This document shows positions 32,209 to 42,130 of a stretch of 48,990 bases of DNA, piece by piece (within the stretch, counting starts at the first letter, position 1; the number at the start of each line of letters is the position of its first letter). Source of the stretch: CAZBYL01 sp964496275 (GTDB taxonomy: Bacteria; Synergistota; Synergistia; Synergistales; Synergistaceae); assembly GCA_964496275.1 (NCBI GenBank), contig CAZBYL010000010.1, positions 1-48,990 of the forward strand. The letters are read 5' to 3'. Below the pieces are notes generated by a model that saw only the letters and a program-made list of their open reading frames with translations, did not search any database and was not told where the DNA came from. The position numbers and the translations under genes are program-made.

Positions 32209-33492
32209 ATGACATCACCGGAGGATAAGAAGAACATGGAAATAAGCACGTCAAACAACTCAAAGGTAATCAGATGGGTGGTTATTATAGCGATAGTAGC
32301 CGCAGTGGGATTCGGTGCAAAGACTATGCTTGCGCCCAAACCCAAGATGCAGCAGCAGGCGCCGGCCGCCGCTTCCGTTGTTCTGCACACCGTTGCGGAG
32401 ACAGACCTCGCAGCTCAGCGCGAGTATATAGGACAAGTTGCATCTATTCAGACCGTGTCTGTGAAGCCTCAGGTCACGGGCGAGATTATGAGAGTCCATT
32501 TTAAAGAAGGTTCCGTCGTAAGGGCGGGGCAGGTTCTTTTCAGTATAGACAGCAGCCAGTATCAGGCGACGGTGGACCTTCGCAAAGCGGAGCTTGAGCA
32601 GGCGGAGGCGAATCTTGTCCGCGCAGACAAGTATTTTAAGCGAGTAAAGGCGGCGGATAAACGCAGCGTTTCCGAGTCGGACGTGGATCTTGCCGAGAGC
32701 AACGCCCTTCAGGGGCACGCAGCCGTTTCACAGGCAAAGGCAGCTCTTAAGATGGCTCAGATAGACCTCGCACGTACAAGGATAACGGCTCCGATAACAG
32801 GTCAGATAGGAGCCGCCGCGTTTACAAAGGGAAATATCGTATCTCCGTCGTCCGGCACGCTTGCCACAATCGTTCAGATGGACCCTATCCGCATATCCTT
32901 CTCACTTCCGGACAGAGATTATCTGAATCAGCTCGAGGAGTTCAAACGCAAGGGTTCCGTGTATAAGACAGACCTGATTCTCACAAACGGTACGGTCTAT
33001 AAGGCAGAGGGCGTACGCGACTTTGAAGATAACCAGGTGGATGCAAAGACAGGAACTTTGAATATGAATATTCGCTTTAAAAACAGTGAGGGTATGCTGA
33101 TTCCCGGAGCGATGGTGCGCGTCAACACAAAGCCCGTTAAATCCGAGATTGCCGTCACAATACCGCAGACAGCAATTCTTGCAGATTCACAGGGCGATTT
33201 TGTATATGTTGTGGGAGAGAATAATACGGCAGTTCAGCGCAGAGTCGTTCTCGGAGATGAATTCGGCAATTTCTTCGCTGTAAAGGAAGGTCTTGCAGCG
33301 GGAGAGAAGATTATCGTTCAGGGCTTGCAGTCCGTGCGCCCCGGCGCTCAGGTGAACGCGATAGCAGCTCCGTCGGGAGAGAAGAGCGCGGCAGAGCTTG
33401 CAATGGAGTCCGATTCGGATATCGGCAACTCTTCAAGCACCGACACGACAAGTTCCGACGTGGCGGAGCCGGCGAAAAAAGAGGGTAACTAG
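32209..33492 (+). CDS. RND efflux periplasmic adaptor subunit (AcrA/MexA-like)
   Basis: A membrane fusion protein of about 427 residues. One N-terminal transmembrane helix (WVVIIAIVAAVGFGAKTML) is present without a lipobox. A lipoyl half-domain (GSVVRAGQVLFSIDSSQYQA), alpha-helical hairpin, second lipoyl half and beta-barrel (MDPIRISFSLPDRDYL) follow, with the membrane-proximal domain up to GLQSVRPGAQV and an acidic Ser/Thr-rich tail. Start is uncertain between 32209 and the ATG at 32236, each with a ribosome site about 11 bases upstream. The RND gene begins 3 bp later. Confidence 0.9.
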   Translation: MTSPEDKKNMEISTSNNSKVIRWVVIIAIVAAVGFGAKTMLAPKPKMQQQAPAAASVVLHTVAETDLAAQREYIGQVASIQTVSVKPQVTGEIMRVHFKEGSVVRAGQVLFSIDSSQYQATVDLRKAELEQAEANLVRADKYFKRVKAADKRSVSESDVDLAESNALQGHAAVSQAKAALKMAQIDLARTRITAPITGQIGAAAFTKGNIVSPSSGTLATIVQMDPIRISFSLPDRDYLNQLEEFKRKGSVYKTDLILTNGTVYKAEGVRDFEDNQVDAKTGTLNMNIRFKNSEGMLIPGAMVRVNTKPVKSEIAVTIPQTAILADSQGDFVYVVGENNTAVQRRVVLGDEFGNFFAVKEGLAAGEKIIVQGLQSVRPGAQVNAIAAPSGEKSAAELAMESDSDIGNSSSTDTTSSDVAEPAKKEGN

Positions 33493-33494
33493 CG

Positions 33495-36400
33495 ATGTTC
33501 GCTAAATTCTTCATAGACCGCCCGCGCTTTGCGATGGTTATATCCATCCTCATGGCGCTGGCGGGGATAATCGGGGCATTTTCGTTGCCCGTAGAACAGT
33601 ATCCTAACGTAACTCCGCCGCAGATACAGGTCAGCGCGAGTTACAGAGGCGCTGCGGCAGACGTTGTCGCCAACACCGTAGGAGCTCCTCTTGAAGAGCT
33701 TATTAACGGCGTTGACGGAATGATTTATATGAATTCAACGTCGAGCAATAACGGCAACTACGACCTCACCATAACATTTGAGACGGGTACAGATCCCGAT
33801 ATGGCTCTCGTCAAGGTACAGAACAGAGTCCAGCAGGCGACTCCGCAGCTTCCCAGCGAAGTCACTGCGGAAGGAATCACCGTAGAAAGCAGCTTTTCCG
33901 ACACATTGGGATTCATAGGGCTCACTTCACCTAACGGCACAAGAGGCGAGCTTTTTCTGACAGACTATGCCTACGGCAACGTCATGAACGTCCTAAAGCG
34001 TGTCCCGGGAATGGGAGACGTTCAGGTATTCGGCTCAAAGTACAGTATCCGCGTATGGCTTGACCCTGACCGCATCGCATCAATGGGGCTGAGCATAAAC
34101 GATGTAGCAACCGCCATCAGAAGCCAGAACAAGCAGGCATCCATAGGCTCCATAGGAGCCACCCCGGGCAATACGGACTCCCCTCTTATTTATTCGCTTA
34201 CAACAAAGGGAAGGCTTTCCAGTGTGCGCGACTTTGAGGAAATCATAGTCCGTACAGGCGCTCAGGGCGGTCTCGTAAAACTTAAAGACGTAGCAAGAAT
34301 TGAGCTTGGCGCTGAAATGTACAACATGCACTCAAGCCTCAACGGAAGCCCTGCGGCTATGATGATGATGTCTCAGGCGGCAGGTTCCAACGCAATCAAT
34401 GTCATGAACAACGCGAAGAAAACTCTTGCGTCGCTGTCGGAAAATCTCCCTGACGACACGGAGTTTATAATAGGATATGACTCAACAGAGTACGTTCGGG
34501 CTACCATTAAGGAAATCTTGCTGACACTGTTCATCACGTTCTCGCTTGTTGTGTTGGTATGCTACCTCTTCCTCCAGGACTGGCGCGTCACACTTGTTCC
34601 TGTTGCGGCTATCCCGATATCGCTTCTAGCCACCTTTGCGGGACTAGTCGCAATGCGCTACAGCATCAACATTTTGACACTGTTTGGGCTTGTCCTTGTC
34701 ATAGGAACCGTTGTTGACAACGCAATCGTCGTTGTCGAACGAGTGCTCTTTGTCATGGACAGAGACGACTGTTCACCTGAGCAGGCAACGATTCAGGCAA
34801 TGCAGGACGTTACGGGGCCTATGGTTGCAACAACACTCGTATTCCTCGCAATCTTTGTTCCTGTCGGATTCATGGGAGGGATCACGGGAGTTATCTACCG
34901 TCAGTTTGCCGTCACCATATCATTCGCTGTCGTGTTCTCGCTCATAGTCGCTCTTACACTCAGCCCGGCAATGTGCGCCCACCTTCTCCGTAAGGTCGAA
35001 CCTGCAAAGAGCGGTCCGCTTAAGTGGTTCAACACCGCTCTCGCAAACGCAACAGACAAGTATGTCGCAGGCTCGGTGTGGATGGCGCGCAAACTCTTTG
35101 TCTCCGTGCTTTCACTCGTTCTGGTTATTGCGGTATGTCTCATTATTGTTAAGACCTCACCGACGGCGTTTATCCCCGACGAAGACCAGGGCACGGTTTT
35201 TGCCGCGATACAGCTTCCGGAAGGCGCAACACAGGTGCGTACACAGAGCGTGGCAAAACGCATCATTCCGCAGCTCATGAAGATTCCCGGCGTAAAATAC
35301 GTAATGAATATCGAAGGGTATAACATCATGGGCGGCAACGGAGAAAACGTTGCGTCCATCGTTCTGCCGCTCGACCACTGGGCAGAGAGAAAGACACCCG
35401 AGACTACTCTCGATAACATAGTGCTTGAAGTCCGCAAGATAGCGGCTACAGTTCCCGAAGCGCAGATAAACGTATTTACGCCGCCTGCCATCATGGGACT
35501 CGGCATGAGCGGAGGTCTTGACCTGCGTTTGCAGTCGAGAATGGAGAACAACCCGGAAAAACTTGCAAGCGTAATGCGCGAATTTTTGGCAAAGGTAAAT
35601 CAGGCTCCGGAAGTTCTCTACGCATTCAGCTCCTACACAGCCGACACACCTCACCTCTTCCTAGACATAGACAGAGACAAGGCGGAAAGGCTCAATGTTC
35701 CCGTCGGCACAATATTATCTACGCTGCAGACATACTTCGGCTCCGCATATATCAACGACATCAACATCGGGACCCAGGTCAACAAAGTAATGGTGCAGTC
35801 CGACTGGAATTTCAGAAACAAGATAAGCAGCATAGGCGGAATATATGTCAACAGCACAAACGGGAATCCCGTGCCGCTGCAAAGCCTCGTGAACGTTAAA
35901 AAGACTCTCGCGCCCCGCTCCATCAGCCGTTACAACCTCTTCCCGAGCGCGGGAATCACAATAGTGCTGAAACAGGGCTACTCTTCCGGACAGGGTATCA
36001 ACAGGATAAAGGAACTTGCGAAAACTCTGCCGGACGGATATGAGTACGAATGGTCGGGAATGACATACCAGGAACAGCAGGCAACCGGACAGATAGCCAT
36101 AATCCTTGCCATAGCGCTTATATTCGGGTACCTCTTCCTGGTCGCTCAGTATGAAAGCTGGACTGTTCCCGTTCCGGTCATGCTCTCGCTTCCCGTCGCC
36201 ATGCTCGGAGCTTTGGGCGGGCTTTGGGTAATGGGACTGCCGATAAGCATCTATGCTCAGCTCGGTATACTTCTGCTCATAGGGCTTGCGGCTAAGAACG
36301 CAATACTCATCGTCGAATTTGCAAAGGAACAGAGAGAAGATCACGGGCTTCCGCTTATACAGGCTGCGGCAGTCGCGGCGGGCGAACGTTTCCGCGCAGT

Positions 36401-36635
36401 TCTCATGACGGCTTTCACCTGCGTACTCGGAGTTCTCCCCATGCTTTTTGCAACGGGTGCGGGCGCATCGAGCCGAGTCCATGTCGGTACTACAATGTTC
36501 TTCGGTATGAACGCCGCCACTATCATAGGTATATTCATAATTCCGGCTCTCTACGTCCTATTCCAGGGCTTCCGCGAAAAAGTTAAAGGACGTGTCGGAA
36601 ACGCTGTGCATAAGGAAAACGAGGTGAGCAAATAA
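33495..36635 (+). CDS. RND efflux pump, HAE1 family (AcrB/MexB-like)
   Basis: A 1046-residue inner-membrane transporter with the full two-repeat layout: twelve transmembrane helices and two large periplasmic loops. It starts with the typical MFAKFFIDRPRFAMVISI and has the SLPVEQYPNVTPP motif. The proton-relay Lys (LAAKNAILIVEFAKE) and Arg (FRAVLMTAF) are present. The TM4 site that reads VDDAIVV in AcrB reads VDNAIVVVE here (D408, N409), so one of two relay aspartates is Asn. It exports hydrophobic or amphiphilic drugs and bile-type compounds together with its neighbours. Confidence 0.93.
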   Translation: MFAKFFIDRPRFAMVISILMALAGIIGAFSLPVEQYPNVTPPQIQVSASYRGAAADVVANTVGAPLEELINGVDGMIYMNSTSSNNGNYDLTITFETGTDPDMALVKVQNRVQQATPQLPSEVTAEGITVESSFSDTLGFIGLTSPNGTRGELFLTDYAYGNVMNVLKRVPGMGDVQVFGSKYSIRVWLDPDRIASMGLSINDVATAIRSQNKQASIGSIGATPGNTDSPLIYSLTTKGRLSSVRDFEEIIVRTGAQGGLVKLKDVARIELGAEMYNMHSSLNGSPAAMMMMSQAAGSNAINVMNNAKKTLASLSENLPDDTEFIIGYDSTEYVRATIKEILLTLFITFSLVVLVCYLFLQDWRVTLVPVAAIPISLLATFAGLVAMRYSINILTLFGLVLVIGTVVDNAIVVVERVLFVMDRDDCSPEQATIQAMQDVTGPMVATTLVFLAIFVPVGFMGGITGVIYRQFAVTISFAVVFSLIVALTLSPAMCAHLLRKVEPAKSGPLKWFNTALANATDKYVAGSVWMARKLFVSVLSLVLVIAVCLIIVKTSPTAFIPDEDQGTVFAAIQLPEGATQVRTQSVAKRIIPQLMKIPGVKYVMNIEGYNIMGGNGENVASIVLPLDHWAERKTPETTLDNIVLEVRKIAATVPEAQINVFTPPAIMGLGMSGGLDLRLQSRMENNPEKLASVMREFLAKVNQAPEVLYAFSSYTADTPHLFLDIDRDKAERLNVPVGTILSTLQTYFGSAYINDINIGTQVNKVMVQSDWNFRNKISSIGGIYVNSTNGNPVPLQSLVNVKKTLAPRSISRYNLFPSAGITIVLKQGYSSGQGINRIKELAKTLPDGYEYEWSGMTYQEQQATGQIAIILAIALIFGYLFLVAQYESWTVPVPVMLSLPVAMLGALGGLWVMGLPISIYAQLGILLLIGLAAKNAILIVEFAKEQREDHGLPLIQAAAVAAGERFRAVLMTAFTCVLGVLPMLFATGAGASSRVHVGTTMFFGMNAATIIGIFIIPALYVLFQGFREKVKGRVGNAVHKENEVSK

Positions 36636-38110
36636 TGAGAAAAATAAAAATAGTTCTGGCGTCTCTCCTGCTCGTCTCGATATTTGCTTTCGGAGCTGCG
36701 GCTGCCGAAAAAGTTCCGATGTCGGGAGACATTGAATTGACGGAAGGGCAATGGCTGGAACTTGCAAAACGCTATCCGGTTCCCGCTCTTTCCGGCGAAG
36801 TGACGGAACAGCCCAAGCCCGAGGTACTGGCAAGCTGGTGGGATTCTCTCGGAGACGAAACTCTGACACAACTTGTCATGATGTCTCTTGAGAACAACAG
36901 AGACCTCGCATCGGCGCGCGCAAAAGTTACCGAGGCAAGAGCATCGCTCGGCATCACAAAGGCAGCAGCTCTGCCTTGGCTTGACACCACAAACTACTGG
37001 AACAGAGGCAACACTCCCGTGACAAAGGGCGGAGACGGCAAGACAACAAACCTATATCGCCTTGGTATAGACGCATCATGGGAGATAGACATATTCGGCG
37101 GACGCAGACAAGCTACAAAGGCCGGCATGGCGACGCTCGAGGCGCAATACGCATCGCTCCATGCCGCGTGGGTAACGCTCTCATCAGAAGTCGCGCTGAA
37201 CTACCTCACACTGCGCACATTGCAGGAGAGACTCGCGATAGCGCGCTACAACCTCGACCTGCAGATGCAGACTTTGGAAATGCTGCAATCGAGGGTTGAT
37301 GCCGGACTGAGCGACGCGCTTGCTCTCAACCAGGCTAAGTACACGATGGAGCAGACTCGCGCCGCCATTCCTCCGCTTGAGACGAGCATAGAGGAATCCA
37401 AAAACGGACTTGCAGTTCTGACCGGAGTCGTGCCGGGCGGACTTGAGGAGATGCTAAAAGATGCCAAACCTCTGCCCAAAGCCGCAGCGGTAAACCTGAT
37501 AGGCATACCTGCCAACGCCATTCGCCAAAGGCCCGACATCAGAGCGGCTGAACGGCAGCTTGCGGCGCAGATAGCGAGAAAAAAATCCGCGCAAGCCGAC
37601 CTCTGGCCGAAATTCTATCTATTAGGCTCCATAGGCACGGAAGCCACTGACACGGGAAGCCTCTTCGAAGGTCCCGCAAAGGCTTTCAGCTTCGGTCCTA
37701 AAATAACTTGGCCGATATTCCACTGGGGCGCGATAAAAAACAACATCAAGGTCCAGGGCGCAAAACAGGAACAGTACAAAGCCGCCTATGAACAGACAGT
37801 CCTCACGGCCGTAGGCGAAGTTCGCAACGCGCTCACTGCGGGAGTGCAGGAGCGCAAACGCAACGCATCGCTCAAGCGCGGCTATGAATCCGCAAAGGCG
37901 GCGCTTGAAGTGGCAAACGACAAATACAAAAACGGGCTGACAGACTTCAACAACGTAATAAGTGCGCAAAGCGCGCTGCTCTCCCTCTCCGAACAGTACG
38001 CGATAAGCGAAGGGCAGATGACATCGGACGTTGTACGCATCTACAAATCGCTCGGCGGAGGCTGGGCGCCCATAGACGCGGAAGCTCAGGCGGAAGCGGC
38101 AAAGAAATAA
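36635..38110 (+). CDS. Outer-membrane efflux channel (OprM/NodT family)
   Basis: A 491-residue TolC-fold protein. A signal peptide (ASLLLVSIFAFGAAAA) has no lipobox cysteine, unlike OprM itself. Two OEP repeats follow, with ASWWDSLGDETLTQLV, LGIDASWEIDIFGG and the second-repeat FSFGPKITWPIFHWGAI. The ATG overlaps the RND stop codon by one base. It completes a tripartite pump. A hairpin terminator follows 13 bp after the stop. Confidence 0.92.
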   Translation: MRKIKIVLASLLLVSIFAFGAAAAEKVPMSGDIELTEGQWLELAKRYPVPALSGEVTEQPKPEVLASWWDSLGDETLTQLVMMSLENNRDLASARAKVTEARASLGITKAAALPWLDTTNYWNRGNTPVTKGGDGKTTNLYRLGIDASWEIDIFGGRRQATKAGMATLEAQYASLHAAWVTLSSEVALNYLTLRTLQERLAIARYNLDLQMQTLEMLQSRVDAGLSDALALNQAKYTMEQTRAAIPPLETSIEESKNGLAVLTGVVPGGLEEMLKDAKPLPKAAAVNLIGIPANAIRQRPDIRAAERQLAAQIARKKSAQADLWPKFYLLGSIGTEATDTGSLFEGPAKAFSFGPKITWPIFHWGAIKNNIKVQGAKQEQYKAAYEQTVLTAVGEVRNALTAGVQERKRNASLKRGYESAKAALEVANDKYKNGLTDFNNVISAQSALLSLSEQYAISEGQMTSDVVRIYKSLGGGWAPIDAEAQAEAAKK

Positions 38111-38122
38111 AAAACAGCGATA

Positions 38123-38155
38123 ACCGGAAAGGGCAAAACCTTTCCGGTTCGTTTT
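38123..38155 (+). terminator. Terminator of the RND operon
   Basis: AACCGGAAAGG-gcaaaa-CCTTTCCGGTT (38123-38150) forms a perfect 11-bp stem followed by CGTTTTAT. Confidence 0.85.
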
Positions 38156-38183
38156 ATACTGCACTTTGGCAATAAGAAAACTT

Positions 38184-38212
38184 TTGACATCCGCATTTCA
38201 GAAGAGGATAAT
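38184..38212 (+). promoter_or_regulatory. Promoter of the subtilase gene
   Basis: TTGACA (38184-38189), 17-bp spacer and GATAAT (38207-38212), 44 bp before the ATG at 38256. Confidence 0.75.
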
Positions 38213-38255
38213 TATTCAAGGTTCTACTATACTAAACTAAAGGCGAGATGATATC

Positions 38256-39914
38256 ATGAAAAAATTTGCAATACTCCTCTCTGTGCTATGCGCACTTCTT
38301 TTTGTCAACAGCTCATACGCGGCCGAATACGTCGAGGGTGAGGCGATTATAACGGTCAGGACGGGAATCACTCTGTCTGCCGCAAAAGTAACCGCATCCG
38401 CGCAGAAATCTATGGCAGCAGCAGCATCACAGGCGGCACAGGCGGCAAATGCAAAACTGGTGCAGACATTTCTTCCTGTCAACGGAAGCTCATCTCTTTC
38501 AAAAACCGCTTCTTCCAACACAGAGACGCTTGCCGTAGCCCACGTGCGCTCCGCAAGCGGAGAAACAACTAAAGAACTTATAGCCAGGCTCAAAAAGAAC
38601 CCGAACGTAGTGGACGCCTCCCCCAACCACATATACAGAATAAGCAAAGAACCTAATGATACAAGTTGGAGCGAACAGTGGGGGCCTAAGAAAATCAGAG
38701 CGGCAGGCGCATGGGATAAGGGAACAGGCTCAAAAGACGTAGTCGTTGTGGTTATGGACACGGGAATAATATACGACCATGAAGATCTCGCCGACAACAT
38801 GTTCAAAATAACTCCGGCTCTTATTGCAAGTATGGACAGCAAAGCCAGCGGAATAATAAGCTCCGACTTTGAAAACAGTCACGGCGTCTGGTATCACTGC
38901 AAAAACGACACTAAGACTCCAATGGTTCCCGTTCCTGTAGGCCCGGTAAAAAGCACGGACATAGCAACCTCGGCTGACATAATGGGTACACCTGAAAGAC
39001 AGAGAATCGTAGGCGACATCAGCGGCCATGGAACGCACGTCGCAGGCATAATCGGCGCGGTCGGAGACAACGGAAAAGGCGTGGCCGGAATGAACTGGAA
39101 AGTCAGCCTCATGGCGGTAAATGTGTTCTCAAAAACGAAAGATGGGAGCAAAGACACAACCACAGCCTATGACAGCGATATAATGAGGGGCATAGACTTC
39201 GTACTCACGGCAAAAGCAGCGGGAGCAAACATAAGAGTGGTCAACATGTCCTTTACAGGATGGAATGCCCCTAGAGGCGCAGACAATGCCAACGAATTGA
39301 AAATGAAAGCTCTGAGCGACAGCGGCATCATTGTTGTAATAGCGGCAGGAAACCATGCTCAGAACATAGACAGCCCCACGGGAATTTACAGCAGGGCAAG
39401 ACCATATCCGGCATGCTCACGCTACGCGAACACGATAACAGTGGGAGCAACTACACAGAACGGAACATCGGAAGTTTGTGCCGAGTACTCAAACTACAGC
39501 TCATCGGGAAAATGGGTGGACGTATTCGCGCCCGGCACCGACATCTTGAGCACTTGCAGGAAAACACCAATAATATCCAGTGAAGACACATATAGCGGCA
39601 CGGGCTATATAAAAATAAGCGGCACCTCAATGGCTTCCCCGATGGTGGCGGGAACGGCGGCTCTGCTCTGCTCCATCTATCCGGAAAAAACGGCAACGGA
39701 AATAAAGGCTATGATACTGAACGGCGCGGACCCGAACATAATGAAGGGCGGGTACTCCGCATACGGCAGGATAGACGCGTATAATGCCGCGTTTAATATA
39801 AGAACGACACCGATTGCTTCCGGAGACGGCGGCGGCTGCACCGTGGGATTCGCAGCAGCGGCTCTCTTGGCGGCTCTGCCACTTATTATCAGAAGAGAGA
39901 GAAAGGGGAAATAG
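38256..39914 (+). CDS. Subtilisin-like (S8) protease with Synerg-CTERM-type sorting signal
   Basis: A 552-residue exported serine protease. It has a signal peptide (to SYAA), a propeptide-like region at 24-130 (EGEAIITVR ... VVDASPNHIYRIS) and a peptidase S8 domain with D168 (VMDTGIIYDHED), H261 (GHGTHVAGI) and S458 (GTSMASPMVAG). The C-terminus has a short GDGGGC motif (Cys 528), a hydrophobic helix and a basic tail (IIRRERKGK), as in the Synerg-CTERM class of sorted surface proteins. It is therefore probably processed and anchored at the cell surface. The propeptide contains an unusual Ala-rich segment (SMAAAASQAAQAANA). Confidence 0.9.
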   Translation: MKKFAILLSVLCALLFVNSSYAAEYVEGEAIITVRTGITLSAAKVTASAQKSMAAAASQAAQAANAKLVQTFLPVNGSSSLSKTASSNTETLAVAHVRSASGETTKELIARLKKNPNVVDASPNHIYRISKEPNDTSWSEQWGPKKIRAAGAWDKGTGSKDVVVVVMDTGIIYDHEDLADNMFKITPALIASMDSKASGIISSDFENSHGVWYHCKNDTKTPMVPVPVGPVKSTDIATSADIMGTPERQRIVGDISGHGTHVAGIIGAVGDNGKGVAGMNWKVSLMAVNVFSKTKDGSKDTTTAYDSDIMRGIDFVLTAKAAGANIRVVNMSFTGWNAPRGADNANELKMKALSDSGIIVVIAAGNHAQNIDSPTGIYSRARPYPACSRYANTITVGATTQNGTSEVCAEYSNYSSSGKWVDVFAPGTDILSTCRKTPIISSEDTYSGTGYIKISGTSMASPMVAGTAALLCSIYPEKTATEIKAMILNGADPNIMKGGYSAYGRIDAYNAAFNIRTTPIASGDGGGCTVGFAAAALLAALPLIIRRERKGK

Positions 39915-39917
39915 CGC

Positions 39918-40325
39918 ATGAAAAAAACGACTCTGCTCTCTGCAGCAGCTCTGCTGCTGATAGCGGGAACTGCAGCAGCCTGCGCACCGTGCAAACCGAC
40001 GGCATGTCAATGTCCGTACAAGGATGACGGAATATCTCGGTGTGCCGAGGGAGAAGCTCTTGTCACAATAAAGGTCAGCGAAAAGATAATCAAATCAAAA
40101 GACAGAGAAAAACTTCTGGCAGAGCTGTGCGCCAAAATAGCAAAATCCGTAAGCGCAGACGTGGTATACATCTCCCCCATCTTCGACAACGGAACCAACG
40201 AACCGCAAAACACAACGGCACACTTCAAAAGCACGGAACTGACAACCAAACAACTGATAGAGCTGTTGCTGAAAGACAAAAACATAGCGGGAGCGTCCCC
40301 CAACTACATGAGAAGTATCAACTAG
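39918..40325 (+). CDS. Free-standing propeptide-like (I9-type) exported protein
   Basis: A 135-residue protein starting 3 bp after the subtilase stop. A signal peptide (LLSAAALLLIAGTAAA) is followed by a Cys-rich stretch with five cysteines (CAPCKPTACQC and SRC); TAAAC could serve as a poor lipobox. Its remaining part aligns with the propeptide of the upstream protease: EGEALVTIKV with EGEAIITVRT, and a C-terminal AGASPNYMRSI with VDASPNHIYRI. It lacks any catalytic domain. Such free I9-like proteins can inhibit or help fold a partner subtilase. I infer that it regulates the neighbouring enzyme. Confidence 0.75.
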   Translation: MKKTTLLSAAALLLIAGTAAACAPCKPTACQCPYKDDGISRCAEGEALVTIKVSEKIIKSKDREKLLAELCAKIAKSVSADVVYISPIFDNGTNEPQNTTAHFKSTELTTKQLIELLLKDKNIAGASPNYMRSIN

Positions 40326-40351
40326 CTTAAAATGCTCGGGAGTGATTTGCT

Positions 40352-42073
40352 TTGAAGGAGCTTCTTAAAGCTGCGCTGAAAGCTGAACCGTGCGACCTTC
40401 TTCTCTTCGGGGGGCGGGTTGCCAATGTTTTTACGCTGGAGTACGAATATGCGGATGTGGCCGTTAAGGACGGGATAATAGTCGGAGTCGGGCATGGCTT
40501 TGAAGCAAAGGAGCGGGCGGATTGTTCAGGCTGCATACTTGTTCCCGGATTTATAGAGGGGCACATGCACATAGAGAGCACCTTTATGGTGCCGAGAAAT
40601 CTTGCGGCCGCGATAGCTCCGCTCGGCACTACGACGATTATGCCCGACCCCCACGAGATAGCAAATACCTGCGGTATGGACGGCATTCGTTTTATGCAGC
40701 GCGAGAGCGCAGGGCTTCCCGTCGATATGTATTTCGGCGCGCCTTCATGCGTTCCGGCTTCTCCGTTTGAGACGCCGTTTGAAGAGTTGAACGCTTCCGA
40801 TATAAGCGCGCTTTTTGAAGAGGGTACATGTACGCATTTGGGCGAGATGATGAATTTTCCCGGGGTGTTTTTAGGGGACGAATCGGTATGGGCAAAGCTC
40901 AAAGCCGCCGAGGGCAGAGTTATAACGGGACACGCTCCCGGCGTCACGGAGGGAACACTTGCCGCGTATATTATGGGCGGAGCCACGTCTGACCATGAGT
41001 GTGCAACGATAGAAGAAGCTATGGAGAAACTGCGGCGCGGCATGTATATTATGATAAGACAGGGAGCCACGGCAAGAAATCTCTCTTCCCTTGCCCCGAT
41101 TGTCCGCGGCGACAGGAGCCTTTCGTCGCGCTGTATGGTTGTGAGCGACGATGTTTCACCGGACTTTTTGCACGAGCGCGGACATCTCGACGGCTGTATC
41201 AGGGAGCTCGTCGCGGAGGGAGTTGACCCTATCGCGGCGCTCAGAATGGCTACTCTTTCAACCGCAGAGTATTTCCGGCTCTATGACCGCGGAGCCATCG
41301 CGCCGGGGCGCATAGCGGATATCGTTATGGTGGACAGTCTTGAGAGATGCCGTGTGAAAAAGGTTTGGAAGCGGGGGCGGCTAACAGCGGAAAACGGAGT
41401 TCTTACAGAGCCGATAACGCCGCAGGTAATCTCCCCTCTTCCGGGGATAAAGACAAAGGTTGTGACGCCCTCCGCTGATGAACTGAGAGTCCCCATTCCC
41501 GAAGGCGCGCGCATGATGAATGTCATAGGGGTGATTCCGGGACAGGTGAGCACAGTGACTCTTGAATTTACCCCTACCGACGAAAACGGATTTGCCGTAG
41601 CGGACGCAAAGCGGGGGCTCGCAAAGTTTGCCGTGGTTGAGAAGAACAGAGGCACGGGGCGCACCGCAATCGGTTTTCTCAAAGATTTCGGACTGACTCG
41701 GGGAGCCGTTGCTTCCTCTATCGCTCATGACGCTCACAATTTTTCCTGCGCGGGAATGGACGATGTTTCCATGGCAGCCGCGCTGAAAGCCCTTGCAGAG
41801 ATGGGCGGCGGCATCGTTGTTGCGGACGGAGAAAAGATTATGGCAAGCCTGGAGCTTCCCGTGGGCGGACTTATGAGCACTCTTCCGCTTGAAGAGCTGA
41901 GAGAAAAAATACACCCACTTTCCGAAGCAAGGGACGCACTGGGCTGCACAAACAAGCACGCCTTTATGCAGCTTGCCTTTCTATCTCTTTCCGTGATACC
42001 AGAGCTTAAGCTCACGGACAAGGGATACTGCGATATCACAAAAGGAGCCATTCCGCTTTTTATAACGGAATAA
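40352..42073 (+). CDS. ade: Adenine deaminase
   Basis: A 573-residue amidohydrolase of the Ade family. Metal motifs are GHMHIEST, PDPHEIAN, TGHAPGV and ATSDHEC, with SDDVSPD in the second half and a C-terminal domain typical of Ade (GGGIVVADG ... PVGGLMSTLP). It converts adenine to hypoxanthine and ammonia, using Mn/Fe. The start is TTG (40352), preceded by GGGAG at nine bases; no in-frame ATG is close. Adenine salvage would suit the purine-type importer earlier in the window. Confidence 0.92.
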   Translation: MKELLKAALKAEPCDLLLFGGRVANVFTLEYEYADVAVKDGIIVGVGHGFEAKERADCSGCILVPGFIEGHMHIESTFMVPRNLAAAIAPLGTTTIMPDPHEIANTCGMDGIRFMQRESAGLPVDMYFGAPSCVPASPFETPFEELNASDISALFEEGTCTHLGEMMNFPGVFLGDESVWAKLKAAEGRVITGHAPGVTEGTLAAYIMGGATSDHECATIEEAMEKLRRGMYIMIRQGATARNLSSLAPIVRGDRSLSSRCMVVSDDVSPDFLHERGHLDGCIRELVAEGVDPIAALRMATLSTAEYFRLYDRGAIAPGRIADIVMVDSLERCRVKKVWKRGRLTAENGVLTEPITPQVISPLPGIKTKVVTPSADELRVPIPEGARMMNVIGVIPGQVSTVTLEFTPTDENGFAVADAKRGLAKFAVVEKNRGTGRTAIGFLKDFGLTRGAVASSIAHDAHNFSCAGMDDVSMAAALKALAEMGGGIVVADGEKIMASLELPVGGLMSTLPLEELREKIHPLSEARDALGCTNKHAFMQLAFLSLSVIPELKLTDKGYCDITKGAIPLFITE

Positions 42074-42082
42074 CGAAAATAC

Positions 42083-42130
42083 AAATGGGGCAGGAACACA
42101 GCAGCAAGCCGAGTTCCCCGCCCCATTTTC
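42083..42130. terminator. Terminator hairpin between ade and the convergent gene
   Basis: AAATGGGGCAGGAAC (42083-42097) and GTTCCCCGCCCCATTTT (about 42113-42129) form a GC-rich stem ending in T residues. It can serve ade and possibly the opposite strand. Confidence 0.7.
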
